A stretch of 34,321 nt of DNA from positions 1 to 34,321 of IMG/VR virus record IMGVR_UViG_3300029913_000071, one strand, 5' to 3'. Both the position numbers and the translations under genes were made by a program. A model generated the notes under the pieces. That model made no database searches. It was given only the letters and a program-made list of their open reading frames with translations, and had not been told where the DNA came from. This stretch comes from a virus. Shown in pieces: positions 7,259 to 16,884 of the stretch; position 1 is the first letter of the stretch, and every line of letters begins with the position of its first letter.

Positions 7259-9715
7259 ATGTCTGAATTTGCTGCCCCTAGTTTAGTTAATAATTATGTA
7301 TCAGCTTCTATATTAACCAATATAACTCCTGGTAGTATAATGCTACAGACTCAGAGTGTTTCGTCTGATGAGTCCTTATATCCTGCTATATCTCAATTTA
7401 AAGATTCTGAATCTGTGTTATATAATGCTGTTGTAGTTAGCGATACTACTAGTTCTGGTTATAATGCCAATATAATGCAGAATTATATAACTAATGGAGT
7501 ATTATCTACTAGTATAATAACACCACAACCTCCTGTGGGAAGTATACAAGGATTGACTGGTTCTACACATACTATATCAGTTTCAAATTCTCAATTAGTT
7601 AAACAAACTTCTAAAAATAAACAAAATACTTTAGAGATTTATTATTCTCTTTCGGTAAATAATAAAGGTACCTCATTAGTAATTGTAGTATATAGAGGCC
7701 TTTATGGATTTTATTATTCTTTAGATTCTGGCCAAACAATTATTCCAATACCAACTTCTGGAATGGTCTATCCACAGCAAGTAACTTCTATAGCTATACA
7801 AAATGCTGCTTCAGTATCTACTCCTGGAAATATAACTATATGGGCAGGAACCTTACAGGAAGGCTTACTGTCTTATACTTTAGGTAGCCCTTCTTGGGTA
7901 TCTGAAACTGATAATGACCAAATTTCTGGTAATTATATCTTTAAACATACCTTAATAACTAATACAGTAACACCTACTAATACTCCTATATCTACTTCCA
8001 TTATTCCACAAACTTATGCTCCTGTTTATATTTTGGGAATAGTTAATAATCCAGTTGAGGCTGGAGAACCTATAGCAGTATATACTAAGCCATTAACAAC
8101 TACACAATTAGGAGTTGTATCTACTTTCACTGCTTCCTTTAGTGGAAGTAGTTTAACTTTAACTTCTAATACAGGGGCTTCAAGTAGTCTTATAAACCAA
8201 ACTATAACTGGTGCTGGAATTCCTACTGGTGTTATAGTAGGTTCTCTTGTTTCCGGAACTGATAATATATCTGGAGCAGTTTATACTTTAAATACTACTG
8301 TTGGAAATATAGCTTCAAATTCTGTTCGGGCAACTATAATATCTACTATTTCTACTGTTAAAAATATATATACAGTATATAAATATACAGCAACACAATA
8401 CTATTCTTATATTTTAAATACTACTTATAATATATATAAATCAGTAGTTTTACCTTTGTCAGTTAGTTCTTTGCCGGCCCTTCCAAATACAAGTTATCCA
8501 ATAGGTTTTACTATCTCTAATAATAGTAGTATATACACTAATGTAAGTAATGTTTGGACATTAACTACAACTGGATATTCTTGGACTTTATTTACAAACC
8601 CATTTACTAACGAGGTTTGTGATATAATAAAGTCAATACCATATTCAACAAGTTATGGTATGACTAATACATCTAAAGTTATAACAGCAGTGGCTACTTA
8701 TTCTTCCAGTTCTTCTTCATATATTACAGAACTTATATATTTATCTATAAACAATGATGTTAATTATGGTAATATTTCACGACAACTCACTATAACAAAA
8801 GATACCTCTATAGGTTCCTCAATAGTAATAAATCCTAATCAATTTACCGGTTTATCTTACTTTAACTCAGATATCTTTATAACTACTAGAAATCAAATAT
8901 TTAGATATTTAAATGGTTCTTGGTCATCTTGGCTATTAGCATCTGATACAACTACTAAAGAACGTAATCTAAATATTACAAGTTCATATGGATTTAGTTT
9001 AACTAATCCCATTTCATATATAACTGGTCTAAGAGGTTTTGGAGTAATACAAGGAACTTCTTCTAATGTCTATTATGGTATTTTAAATACTGATTTAGGA
9101 ACTCTCGTAATAACTTGTAATAAGACTTCTTCTGATTATTTATCACCTATAGTCGGAAGTAAGGCAATTAGAACAGATTTATTTGGGACTTCTTTAAGAG
9201 ATTTACAAAGTATTCCTGAAGTTAATAATATTTTTGGTTGCGGTTTAATTACAGAACCCATAAACAGATATATACTACCTACAAGTTATGGTGCTTCTAT
9301 AAGATATTCTAAGTATGTTCCACAAATAACTTCTAAATTACCTAATAGTATAGGATATAATTACAATCAAATTTTCTATAAAAATTATTTGGTAGGAACT
9401 GATACCCTACCTTATTTTATAAATCAATTTAATGATTATGATTTACCATCAGAGAATTTAGACCAACTATATATAAATACTGAAAATGCTACAGAAATAC
9501 AAGTATTAAAATCTCTATATTCTACTTTTAGTTATATAGATACTACTAATACTTTTAATTGGTTAAATGACAGTGTTACAGCAACCTATCTTTCTAAGTC
9601 TATTAAATATAACAGATTGAAAATTTTACTTCAGACTAGACAAACTATTTCATTGATAAATGCCACATTAAGCTCAAATTTAGAAATTCCTTTTATTCCA
9701 GATATAGATTTTTAA
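7259..9715 (+). CDS. Large structural protein (fibre/baseplate-associated), 818 residues
   Basis: Starts at ATG behind TAAGGAAATGGA. An overlapping ATG at 7254 is out of frame and not used. The first about 90 residues share the YN...NYI-x-x-G-[IV]-L pattern with the 76-residue protein at 1560-1790. The rest is Ser/Thr/Ile/Tyr-rich beta structure without long helices. A segment near residues 285-350 (S-x-L-T-L-T-S-N-T-G, then I-x-G-A-G-I-P-T-G-V-I-V-G) resembles small Ig-like or jelly-roll modules of fibre proteins. No catalytic motif is seen. A beta-propeller-like middle is possible from the short repeated strands but is not provable by eye. A tail fibre, tail spike or baseplate appendage is most likely. 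Confidence 0.6.
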   Translation: MSEFAAPSLVNNYVSASILTNITPGSIMLQTQSVSSDESLYPAISQFKDSESVLYNAVVVSDTTSSGYNANIMQNYITNGVLSTSIITPQPPVGSIQGLTGSTHTISVSNSQLVKQTSKNKQNTLEIYYSLSVNNKGTSLVIVVYRGLYGFYYSLDSGQTIIPIPTSGMVYPQQVTSIAIQNAASVSTPGNITIWAGTLQEGLLSYTLGSPSWVSETDNDQISGNYIFKHTLITNTVTPTNTPISTSIIPQTYAPVYILGIVNNPVEAGEPIAVYTKPLTTTQLGVVSTFTASFSGSSLTLTSNTGASSSLINQTITGAGIPTGVIVGSLVSGTDNISGAVYTLNTTVGNIASNSVRATIISTISTVKNIYTVYKYTATQYYSYILNTTYNIYKSVVLPLSVSSLPALPNTSYPIGFTISNNSSIYTNVSNVWTLTTTGYSWTLFTNPFTNEVCDIIKSIPYSTSYGMTNTSKVITAVATYSSSSSSYITELIYLSINNDVNYGNISRQLTITKDTSIGSSIVINPNQFTGLSYFNSDIFITTRNQIFRYLNGSWSSWLLASDTTTKERNLNITSSYGFSLTNPISYITGLRGFGVIQGTSSNVYYGILNTDLGTLVITCNKTSSDYLSPIVGSKAIRTDLFGTSLRDLQSIPEVNNIFGCGLITEPINRYILPTSYGASIRYSKYVPQITSKLPNSIGYNYNQIFYKNYLVGTDTLPYFINQFNDYDLPSENLDQLYINTENATEIQVLKSLYSTFSYIDTTNTFNWLNDSVTATYLSKSIKYNRLKILLQTRQTISLINATLSSNLEIPFIPDIDF

Positions 9716-9784
9716 TCAAGTATACATAGGGTTTTTAACAATGACTATACAGTTACATAATATAATATATAAGGAAGATTAAAT

Positions 9785-11371
9785 ATGAGTGGCGAGTTAA
9801 CTTTATCACAATTTCGGTACACTACAACTAATAATAGAGATTTAGTTATAGGTGACCCAACAAATACTGCTGAATTACTAGACCCTAAATATATAGTGTT
9901 TCAGACAAATACAGCTCCTGGATATGCTACTAATCCATATATAGGAGTTACATATAATTCTGGAACAAGTACTTGGGAATTACAGTTCTCTAGTAATGGA
10001 GTTTCATCTACTTCTTTTGCTCAATTATCTCTAGCAAATATATTTAGTGCTGCTAATACCTTTAACAGCACTGTAACTTTTAATGGTAGTGTAGCCCTTA
10101 ATAGTGCTGTTACTTTTAGTTCTTCCATAGCAGTATCTGGAGCGGCTACATTTAATGGTTCTGTAATAATTAACAATAGTTCACCTACTGTATTTAATAG
10201 TCCTGTAACTATATCAGGTTCCTTAGGGGTATCTGGAGCAGTTACTTTATCCTCAACTTTACTTCTATCTGGTGCTGGTACTTTTAATGGATTAGTTACT
10301 TTGTCAGATGGACTAACAGCAACTGGAGCAATTTCCCTAGGGCCCATTTCTTCCGTAATATCTAATTCTTCTACAGTAGCAGTACATTATACAGGTAGTA
10401 CATCAGCATCTTCTGGTTCTGGATTAGTAGTATATGGAAGTTCTGCTATTATTGCTAGTATTTTGACTTCCACTACAACTACTACTTCAGATACGTGGAC
10501 TTTGCTTCCTGCTTCTGGATATCCTATAAATTTTATTAGTGATTCTTCCTATCCTATAACTTTTAAGAGCCCTGGATTAACTGCTGCTAGGACCTATCAA
10601 TATCCTAATAATTCTGGAATTTTAGTAATAAATCCAGGAACTTTCTCTGGTAGTAAGCTTTTGTTATCTTCTTCAGATAATACTTCAATCACAGAATCTA
10701 CTATAAATGTCAGCTATCTATCTGGATTAACTTCTAATATACAGTCACAAATAAATTTAATTTTAGCTAATGCTGGAGGAGCTGTAGTAGGAACTACTGG
10801 AACTTTTTCTGGAGCCCTATCAGCAACTTCTTTAGCTTTATCTGGTGCTATAACAGGAGCAACTGCCGGAACTTTTTCAAGTGCTCTTACCGCTGCTTCT
10901 TTAACTTTATCTGGTGGCATGTCTGCTGGGGGAACTGTTATAGCTTCTTCATTTTCTGGTGCCGGAACTGGTTTAACAGGAACTGCCTCCAGTTTAAGTG
11001 TTGGCTATGCTTCTTCCGCTGGTTCTGCTGGTACAGTTCCTTATTCTGGTGTATCTGGTAAGCCATTTACTACTGTAAGTGTGTATAATAGTTCTAGCAG
11101 ACCCTTTTCAACTTCATTTACTAACAGCACATCAGGCCCAATGTTTGTAACTGTTACAGTTCAGCCACAAGGCAGCCAACCATACTCTGCTTATTTTTAC
11201 GTTTATCTAAATGGAACTTTATCTGCGGTAAGTTGTAAAAGCACTGGAATAGACGCTTTTGATGATACTGCTATTTGCTCTTTTATAGTACCACAAGGTT
11301 GGACATATCAAGTAAATTTAGTTTATAGTATTTCAATAGCAAATGTATATTGGAGTGAGACCCATAATTAG
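9785..11371 (+). CDS. Tail fibre protein A (repeat fibre, paralogue of 12186-13985)
   Basis: This 528-residue protein starts behind TAAGGAAGATTAAAT. The N-terminal about 75 residues (MSGELTLSQFRYTTTNNRDL, then VIGDPT and a PKYIVFQT strand) are nearly shared with the second fibre and are probably the attachment domain. The middle (about 85-200) repeats short strands of the type T-F-N-G-S-V-T-F and G-A-x-T-L-S, a beta-helical shaft. After about residue 330 come G-A-L-S-A-T-S-L repeats and a G-A-G-T-G-L-T-G-T-A motif, typical of phage fibres. The final about 110 residues, starting VPYSGVSGKPF, form a compact domain also present in the paralogue and are probably the receptor-facing tip. It ends in TAG. 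Confidence 0.75.
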   Translation: MSGELTLSQFRYTTTNNRDLVIGDPTNTAELLDPKYIVFQTNTAPGYATNPYIGVTYNSGTSTWELQFSSNGVSSTSFAQLSLANIFSAANTFNSTVTFNGSVALNSAVTFSSSIAVSGAATFNGSVIINNSSPTVFNSPVTISGSLGVSGAVTLSSTLLLSGAGTFNGLVTLSDGLTATGAISLGPISSVISNSSTVAVHYTGSTSASSGSGLVVYGSSAIIASILTSTTTTTSDTWTLLPASGYPINFISDSSYPITFKSPGLTAARTYQYPNNSGILVINPGTFSGSKLLLSSSDNTSITESTINVSYLSGLTSNIQSQINLILANAGGAVVGTTGTFSGALSATSLALSGAITGATAGTFSSALTAASLTLSGGMSAGGTVIASSFSGAGTGLTGTASSLSVGYASSAGSAGTVPYSGVSGKPFTTVSVYNSSSRPFSTSFTNSTSGPMFVTVTVQPQGSQPYSAYFYVYLNGTLSAVSCKSTGIDAFDDTAICSFIVPQGWTYQVNLVYSISIANVYWSETHN

Positions 11372-11402
11372 TTTTAGTTGATAATTCTTTAAAGGTTTTG
11401 TA

Positions 11403-12173
11403 ATGTCAGAAGAACTATTAGAGGGAACACAGATAAATTATCTAACTGTAATTTCTAAAGTTGTTGTTTTTAATGGGGTTAGAAATATTACAAAATATAT
11501 ATGTTCTTGTATTTGTTACAAGGAAATACTAGTTACTAAATTTGACCTTATTCGTAAAGATGGTAACCAAGCAAAAAGTTGTGGCTGTAAGAGAAAAAAA
11601 ATATTACTAAAAGAGAAAAAATCTAGGATTAAATATTTAATAAGTATTGGGGATATTTTTGATAGATTAGAAGTTATTGGAGAAAAACAAAAAATAAATG
11701 GAAGATTTAAATGGCCTGTAAAATGTTCTTGCGGTTCTTTGGAAATACATTATGTAAGCACTAGCGAATTGATTTCAGGAAATACCAAGTCCTGTGGATG
11801 TTTAGCAAAAGAGCATACTAGAACTTTTTTTAAAAATTATAGAATAAGTAAAGGAAAAAATCCAGATATTTTATTGACAGACAATTCAAAATTATTACGT
11901 TCTAAAATATTACAAAGTGGTATATTAAGTAAGGTTAGAAAAAGAGATAATTATACTTGTCAATTATGTGGAAAACATTCCTCAATTAAGAATAAATTAT
12001 ATTGTCATCATATAATACCAATTAATTTAGATGAATCAAGGGCATTAGATATTGATAATTTAATTTTATTATGTTTTGATTGTCATTTTACCAAAGCTCA
12101 TAATAGTAATTATAAAACAATAAATTATGAAATAAGTAAGAGACTGATACACAGTATAAATGATAGAGCATAA
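11403..12173 (+). CDS. HNH homing endonuclease with two zinc-knuckle DNA-binding repeats
   Basis: This 256-residue protein starts behind AAAGGTTTTGTA. Two copies of a roughly 70-residue module end in KSCGC (about 58-62 and 129-133); such modules occur as DNA-binding domains in phage HNH enzymes. The C-terminal HNH domain is complete: VRKRDNYTCQLCG (C186, C189), CHHIIP (H202, H203), the central Asn in DIDNLILLC (N219), then C224-x2-C227-H228 and H233. The enzyme would nick or cut DNA using a divalent metal. It lies between two paralogous fibre genes, a usual place for a free-standing homing gene whose target is a nearby conserved sequence. Activity is inferred from intact motifs. Confidence 0.88.
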   Translation: MSEELLEGTQINYLTVISKVVVFNGVRNITKYICSCICYKEILVTKFDLIRKDGNQAKSCGCKRKKILLKEKKSRIKYLISIGDIFDRLEVIGEKQKINGRFKWPVKCSCGSLEIHYVSTSELISGNTKSCGCLAKEHTRTFFKNYRISKGKNPDILLTDNSKLLRSKILQSGILSKVRKRDNYTCQLCGKHSSIKNKLYCHHIIPINLDESRALDIDNLILLCFDCHFTKAHNSNYKTINYEISKRLIHSINDRA

Positions 12174-12185
12174 GGAAAATTAGAA

Positions 12186-13985
12186 ATGAGCGGCGAACTA
12201 GTTCCAAGTCAATTTAGATATACAACTACTAATAATAGGGATTTAGTTATAGGAGACCCAACAGACAGTGTTGGCCTATTGGAACCTAAATATATTGTAT
12301 TTCAGACCAGTACCACAGCTGGCTATTTATATAATCCATATATAGGAGTAGCTTATGTGGGAGGTTCTTGGCAACTTCAATTTTCTAATAACGGCAGTAC
12401 TATAGCTTCATTTCCTACATTAGGTTATTCTAATATTTTTACAAATGTAAATACCTTTGAAGGAGCTACTACTTTTACAGGATTAGTAACTATAACCAAT
12501 CCTACTACAACTTCTTACAATACCATAAATGGCCCTATTATTTTTAATAATACTTCCTCTACTAATTTAACTACTTTTAATTGCCCAGTAGTTTTTAGCA
12601 ACTCTTTTACACTAGCTAATGGCCTTTCCGTTAGGGGGGCAGTTTCTTTTTCTAATAACGTAAGCATAGTAGGTTCTCTATCTATAGGTTCTAATTTATC
12701 TATCTCTAGTAATACCGTATTATTAAATAATAGTGGAACAACTGGAGGAACGGTTGGTGGAGGTTTAATTATTAATGGAACCTCTAATCTAACTATAGCT
12801 AGTATCTTATTAAGCACTACTACAACTACATCAGATACTTGGACATTAATAACAAATAATAAAAAAGCTATTAATCTCATAGGTGATTCCTCATATACTA
12901 TGTCGTTAAATAGTTCTGGATTAAGTGCTAATAGGGTTTATTCCTATCCAGATGCTACAGGAACTATTTTAACTAGACCCTCAAGTTATGCTGGAAATTA
13001 TGTATTATATTCCTCATCTGACCATAATTCAGTGTTGGAGTCTAATATTACTTTAGCTGATTTACAAGCACTTACTACTGGTGGTGGAGTTTTTACTAAT
13101 GGTATTGTAACTACTACAGGAAGCTTCTCCAGCACTCTACTTGTTTCTGGTATTTTTACTGGAAATAGTGCTACATTATCTAATAATTTATCTATAGGAG
13201 GAGCCCTTACTGTTGGTGGCGCTTCAGTATTTTCACAAAGTATGACTATTGCTGGTCAAGTTAATATCTCTAACACTACTTCTACAGCTTATAGCTCTGT
13301 AGGAACTGCTTTATATGTTTCCGGGGGTCTTGGAGTAGGGAAAACAATTTGGTGTAATGCTTTAACTTCTACGGGAACAGTGTCAGGAACAATAGGAAGT
13401 TTTTCTACATCAATATCTACTGGAACAGGATTATTTTCAGGTGCTGTATCAGCATCTTCATTTTCCGGTGATGGAAGCAATCTAACTAATCTTACTTGGG
13501 CTAATATAACTGGAGCATCTACCGGAGTAGTAACTGGAACTATAGTAGCTACTACTTCTATATTATCTACTGGGTCTATTACTGGTGGGTCTTTTAGCGG
13601 TCCAGGAACAGGTTTAACTGGAACTGCAGCTGGATTATCTATTGGTGGTAGTGCTGCGTCAGTTCCTTTTACTGGGGTTACTGGAGCTTTTTCAACAGTT
13701 ACTACATATAATTCCACTACTAGAGTATTAGGCACAACTTATACTAACAGCACTGGAAAACCAATGTTAGTTATTATAAGTGATTCTGGAACTACTACCA
13801 CATCTGTAAGCTTTGGGTTATATGTTAATAGTGTTTTAATTGCTAATACTCCAACAAGTTTAGCAGCAGCAGGCTCTTATTCTACAGGTTATTTTATAGT
13901 GCCCTCAAGTGCTACGTATTCTATAACAAATATTACCAGCTTTACACCAAATACAGCTAATTATATTTGGACTGAAATAGTTTAA
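12186..13985 (+). CDS. Tail fibre protein B (repeat fibre, paralogue of 9785-11371)
   Basis: This 599-residue protein starts behind ATAAGGAAAATTAGAA. The N-terminus (MSGELVPSQFRYTTTNNRDL, VIGDPT, PKYIVFQT) matches fibre A almost residue for residue, while the DNA differs at many silent positions, so the duplication is old. The shaft is built of short T/S/N/G-rich strands with different order and length from fibre A. A GTALYVSGGLGVGKTIW segment (about 380) is a common fibre motif. The last about 105 residues again match the tip region (VPFTGVTGAF, then TYNSTTR, TYTNSTGKPM). Conserved ends with a divergent middle fit modular exchange of receptor-binding parts. Both fibres may form hetero- or alternative homotrimers; this is not shown by sequence. 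Confidence 0.75.
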   Translation: MSGELVPSQFRYTTTNNRDLVIGDPTDSVGLLEPKYIVFQTSTTAGYLYNPYIGVAYVGGSWQLQFSNNGSTIASFPTLGYSNIFTNVNTFEGATTFTGLVTITNPTTTSYNTINGPIIFNNTSSTNLTTFNCPVVFSNSFTLANGLSVRGAVSFSNNVSIVGSLSIGSNLSISSNTVLLNNSGTTGGTVGGGLIINGTSNLTIASILLSTTTTTSDTWTLITNNKKAINLIGDSSYTMSLNSSGLSANRVYSYPDATGTILTRPSSYAGNYVLYSSSDHNSVLESNITLADLQALTTGGGVFTNGIVTTTGSFSSTLLVSGIFTGNSATLSNNLSIGGALTVGGASVFSQSMTIAGQVNISNTTSTAYSSVGTALYVSGGLGVGKTIWCNALTSTGTVSGTIGSFSTSISTGTGLFSGAVSASSFSGDGSNLTNLTWANITGASTGVVTGTIVATTSILSTGSITGGSFSGPGTGLTGTAAGLSIGGSAASVPFTGVTGAFSTVTTYNSTTRVLGTTYTNSTGKPMLVIISDSGTTTTSVSFGLYVNSVLIANTPTSLAAAGSYSTGYFIVPSSATYSITNITSFTPNTANYIWTEIV

Positions 13986-13988
13986 TAA

Positions 13989-14378
13989 TTATAGTTTACT
14001 TTTTAGAATGAGATATCGTTTTAAGTAATCAAGTAATGCGTTAGCTACTCGTTGAATATACTCAGGATTTTTATCAGCAAGCTGTATCTTTCTTACAGCT
14101 TTTCTGTTTATATACAAAGTAGCACATTTTTCTTTTGAACCAAATAAATACTGTTCTACTTCTATATGGCATTCTTTAAGAAATGGAACTTGAATAACTA
14201 CAATATTATTATCTTGTGGGTCAGTTGCTATGCTGTAAAAGGGTAAATCTAAAGTTAAAAATTCTTTTATACAATTATTAGCAAATAATTCCATATCAAT
14301 TCGTTCTTTTTCTTTATCTTTTCTAATATTATTAAGTACTTGGTTAATAGCACTCGCAAGAGATTCTTTAGATGCCAT
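13989..14378 (-). CDS. Hypothetical protein, lone minus-strand gene among late genes
   Basis: This 129-residue protein reads on the minus strand. Its ATG is at 14378 behind TATAAGGAATAAATTGAA, the same kind of ribosome binding site as its neighbours, and its TAA is 4 bases from the stop of fibre B. The protein has normal mixed composition: a charged helical N-terminus (about 1-45), a mixed alpha/beta middle, and an Arg/Lys/Leu-rich helical C-terminus. The opposite-strand frame is not open across it, so it is not a shadow. No family is recognised. Its orientation against the surrounding operon suggests an independently expressed accessory gene; no promoter is obvious in the 38-base divergent gap. 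Confidence 0.7.
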   Translation of the reverse strand: MASKESLASAINQVLNNIRKDKEKERIDMELFANNCIKEFLTLDLPFYSIATDPQDNNIVVIQVPFLKECHIEVEQYLFGSKEKCATLYINRKAVRKIQLADKNPEYIQRVANALLDYLKRYLILKSKL

Positions 14379-14416
14379 TTCAATTTATTCCTTATATAAT
14401 TTAATTAAGGAATTAA

Positions 14417-16858
14417 ATGATAGAGAAATATATGTCTATTATTCAGTATACTTCAAATTTAACAGTGGTTGTTGGTGGCACTTATGATTCCACTAAGTAT
14501 ATGCTGGGTAATATCTTACCTGATAATACACAAGAACTAATTCCATTATTATCAGATTCTGAAATTAAAACCTTAAAAAATACAGTAATAACAGTAGGTT
14601 TTAAAGTATATGATATAGGTCTAAAAATCCTATATACTTGGAGTGGTTCTGATTGGATTGAGACTAATGATGCTGTAGCAAATTCACTATCAATAAATAC
14701 ATCATTAGGCCAATTTTTAGTAAATATGACAGGAAGTGTTCCAAGCACTGGACAAGTTCTTACCGCTCTTTCTCCATACTCAGCTGCGTGGGAAAATTCA
14801 GTAGCAGGAGTTCCACCAGTAGCAGGAGAATCTGGATTATTTCTAACCAATAATGGAACTTCTGTGTTTTGGGGCTCTCCATTTCCTAATCAGACTCCAT
14901 ATACTGCTGGAGGTTATTATTTATATACTAATGGTTCTACTGTATCCTGGGAACTAACTCCAACTTGGCTAGCTAATCCAATGACTGCCTCAGGTGATTT
15001 AATAGTTGGTGGTACCTCAGGAAGTGCAGGAAAATTAGCTGCTGGGTCAGTAGGGCAGAGTTTAACAGTGGTATCCTCAGGAATTTTGGGATGGAAGACT
15101 CTTGTTCCTGCTATTACTTCTGGAACAACAGGACAGTTTTTAACTAATAATGGAACTGTTGCTAATTGGGCTTCAATAAATCAAGTACCAGCAATGTCTG
15201 TAGGGGTATCTAATTATATTTTATCCAATAATGGAACTATTTCTCAATGGATAATAAACACTAATCCTCCAAGTATTTCAGGACAAGCAGGAAACTTTTT
15301 AACAAATAATGGCTCAGTTATGTCTTGGGCAGCTATAAATCAAGTTCCAGGAATATCTGGAAGTAGTGCTGGAAAATTTCTAACTAATGATGGGTCCTCT
15401 TACTCCTGGGCTTCGGCCTTAGCAAATCCAATGACTACTTATGGAGATTTAATAGTTGGAGGGTTGTCAGGAACTTCACTAAGATTGGGTATAGGTTCTA
15501 TTAATCAAGTTTTAACTGTGTTAAATTCAACTACTCTTAGTTGGGAAACTCCTTTAATAAATCCAATGACATTCTATGGAGATTTAATACTGGGAGGAGC
15601 TTCAGGGTCACTAACTAAGCTTTCAATAGGCTCTGTAGGACAGGTTTTAACAGTTTATACTTCTTCTGGAGGGTATAATTTAGCAGAATGGGTAACTCCT
15701 GTGACATTAGCTAATCCTATGACTACAGTAGGAGATATAATTTATGGAACTACATCAGGAACTCCAGTTAGGCTAGGTATAGGAACTTCTGGAACTGTAT
15801 TAACCTCAACTTCAGGTATTCCGGCTTGGACCACTATAATTCCTCCAATGTCCGGAGCAACTAATGGTGAATTTCTAACAAATAATGGTTCAACAGTTTC
15901 TTGGGGAACAATACCTAATCAATTGCCAACAATATCTAGTGGCACAACTGGATGGTATTTAACAAACAATGGGTCTGTTGCAAGTTGGTCTACCATTCCA
16001 GTAGGTTTTACAAATCCAATGACCACAACTGGGGATATGATTGCAGCAAATGCTGGAGGAGTAGCTGCAAGATTATCAATAGGTTCAACAGGGCAAGTTT
16101 TAACTGTGGTTTCTGGAGGTCCTTCTTGGGCAGCTATACCTTCTCAACTTCCCTCACAAACAGGATATAGTGGTTATTACTTAACTACTAATGGAAGTAT
16201 TGTTTCGTGGTCTCAAATAACTCAATTAGTTCCAGCTGTTTCTGTAGGCAATACTGGATATGTATTGGAAAGCACTGGTTCTTCTTATGCTTGGACTGCT
16301 CTAACTAATCAAGTTCCATCAGTAAGTGGGCAAAGTGGAAAATACTTATATACAGATGGAACTAATTTATTATGGTCTCCTATTTCCACTCTTCCTAGTG
16401 TAACTGGTCAGGCTGGAAAAATTCTTTCCACTGATGGAACTACTGTATATTGGATTTCTGAATCTAGTTCTGCCTCGTTAGGAACAGTGCCTTTTAATTT
16501 TACTAGTGGTTCATTAGCAATTAATACTAGTCAAATATATACTGTTTCTACTACTTGTTATACTTTTCAGATTTTAACTATCTCTGTAAATACACCATCA
16601 AGAATTAGATTTTATGGAACTAATGCTACAGCTACCTCTGATTTATCTAGGTTATCATCTACAACTCCTTCAGGTAATGTTGGATTAATGGCAGAATTTG
16701 TATTTACAAGCACCCAACTATCTTGGATTTGTAGTCCAGTTCCTATTTGTTTTAATAATGATTCTATACTAAATCAAAATATTTATATGACAATTCAAAA
16801 TTTAGGCAATTCTACAAGCACTATAACCGTTTCAGCAACTATATTAAAATTAGAATAA
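14417..16858 (+). CDS. Long repeat-containing tail fibre/adhesin, 813 residues
   Basis: The N-terminal about 110 residues are a mixed attachment-like region. Residues about 115-690 consist of many short units of two kinds: G-x-(F/Y)-L-T-N-N-G-(S/T)-x-x-x-W, and a longer N-P-M-T-x-x-G-D-(L/I/M)-I unit followed by R-L-x-I-G-S-x-G-Q-V-L-T-V. Such repeats are common in phage side-fibre shafts. The last about 125 residues form a jelly-roll-like tip with a R-x-R-F-Y-G-T motif, a S-R-L element and a final T-V-S-A-T-I-L-K-L-E, a C-terminal domain seen in other phage fibres. AAGGA sits 6 bases before the ATG at 14417; an in-frame ATG at 14432 (MSIIQ) is an alternative start. Confidence 0.75.
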   Translation: MIEKYMSIIQYTSNLTVVVGGTYDSTKYMLGNILPDNTQELIPLLSDSEIKTLKNTVITVGFKVYDIGLKILYTWSGSDWIETNDAVANSLSINTSLGQFLVNMTGSVPSTGQVLTALSPYSAAWENSVAGVPPVAGESGLFLTNNGTSVFWGSPFPNQTPYTAGGYYLYTNGSTVSWELTPTWLANPMTASGDLIVGGTSGSAGKLAAGSVGQSLTVVSSGILGWKTLVPAITSGTTGQFLTNNGTVANWASINQVPAMSVGVSNYILSNNGTISQWIINTNPPSISGQAGNFLTNNGSVMSWAAINQVPGISGSSAGKFLTNDGSSYSWASALANPMTTYGDLIVGGLSGTSLRLGIGSINQVLTVLNSTTLSWETPLINPMTFYGDLILGGASGSLTKLSIGSVGQVLTVYTSSGGYNLAEWVTPVTLANPMTTVGDIIYGTTSGTPVRLGIGTSGTVLTSTSGIPAWTTIIPPMSGATNGEFLTNNGSTVSWGTIPNQLPTISSGTTGWYLTNNGSVASWSTIPVGFTNPMTTTGDMIAANAGGVAARLSIGSTGQVLTVVSGGPSWAAIPSQLPSQTGYSGYYLTTNGSIVSWSQITQLVPAVSVGNTGYVLESTGSSYAWTALTNQVPSVSGQSGKYLYTDGTNLLWSPISTLPSVTGQAGKILSTDGTTVYWISESSSASLGTVPFNFTSGSLAINTSQIYTVSTTCYTFQILTISVNTPSRIRFYGTNATATSDLSRLSSTTPSGNVGLMAEFVFTSTQLSWICSPVPICFNNDSILNQNIYMTIQNLGNSTSTITVSATILKLE
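14975..16130 (+). repeat. Coding repeats N-P-M-T-x-x-G-D in the fibre shaft
   Basis: Five copies of the unit coding N-P-M-T-x-x-G-D begin at 14975, 15425, 15560, 15713 and 16013, in the same frame, each followed after about 20 codons by a G-x-Q-V-L-T-V or similar strand. Spacing is irregular because the shorter N-N-G-S-x-x-x-W units are interleaved. The copies differ at silent positions but keep stretches of near-identity, so they could recombine to change fibre length. Confidence 0.7.
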
Positions 16859-16884
16859 ATATATTTATAGAGAGACTTTATATT

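Noticed and set aside
9741-9782. Tiny 13-codon open frame before fibre A
   Set aside because: It is too short, lacks a clear ribosome binding site and has no regulatory hairpin, so a leader peptide cannot be supported.
13289-13735. Minus-strand open frame opposite fibre B
   Set aside because: Its Pro/Val/Asp-rich translation is the mirror of Gly/Thr/Ser-rich fibre repeats and it has no ribosome binding site. The same holds for the open frames opposite 10021-10347, 10714-10920 and 12515-12880.
9785-16858. Diversity-generating retroelement acting on the fibre genes
   Set aside because: No reverse transcriptase gene and no template/variable repeat pair were seen in the window.
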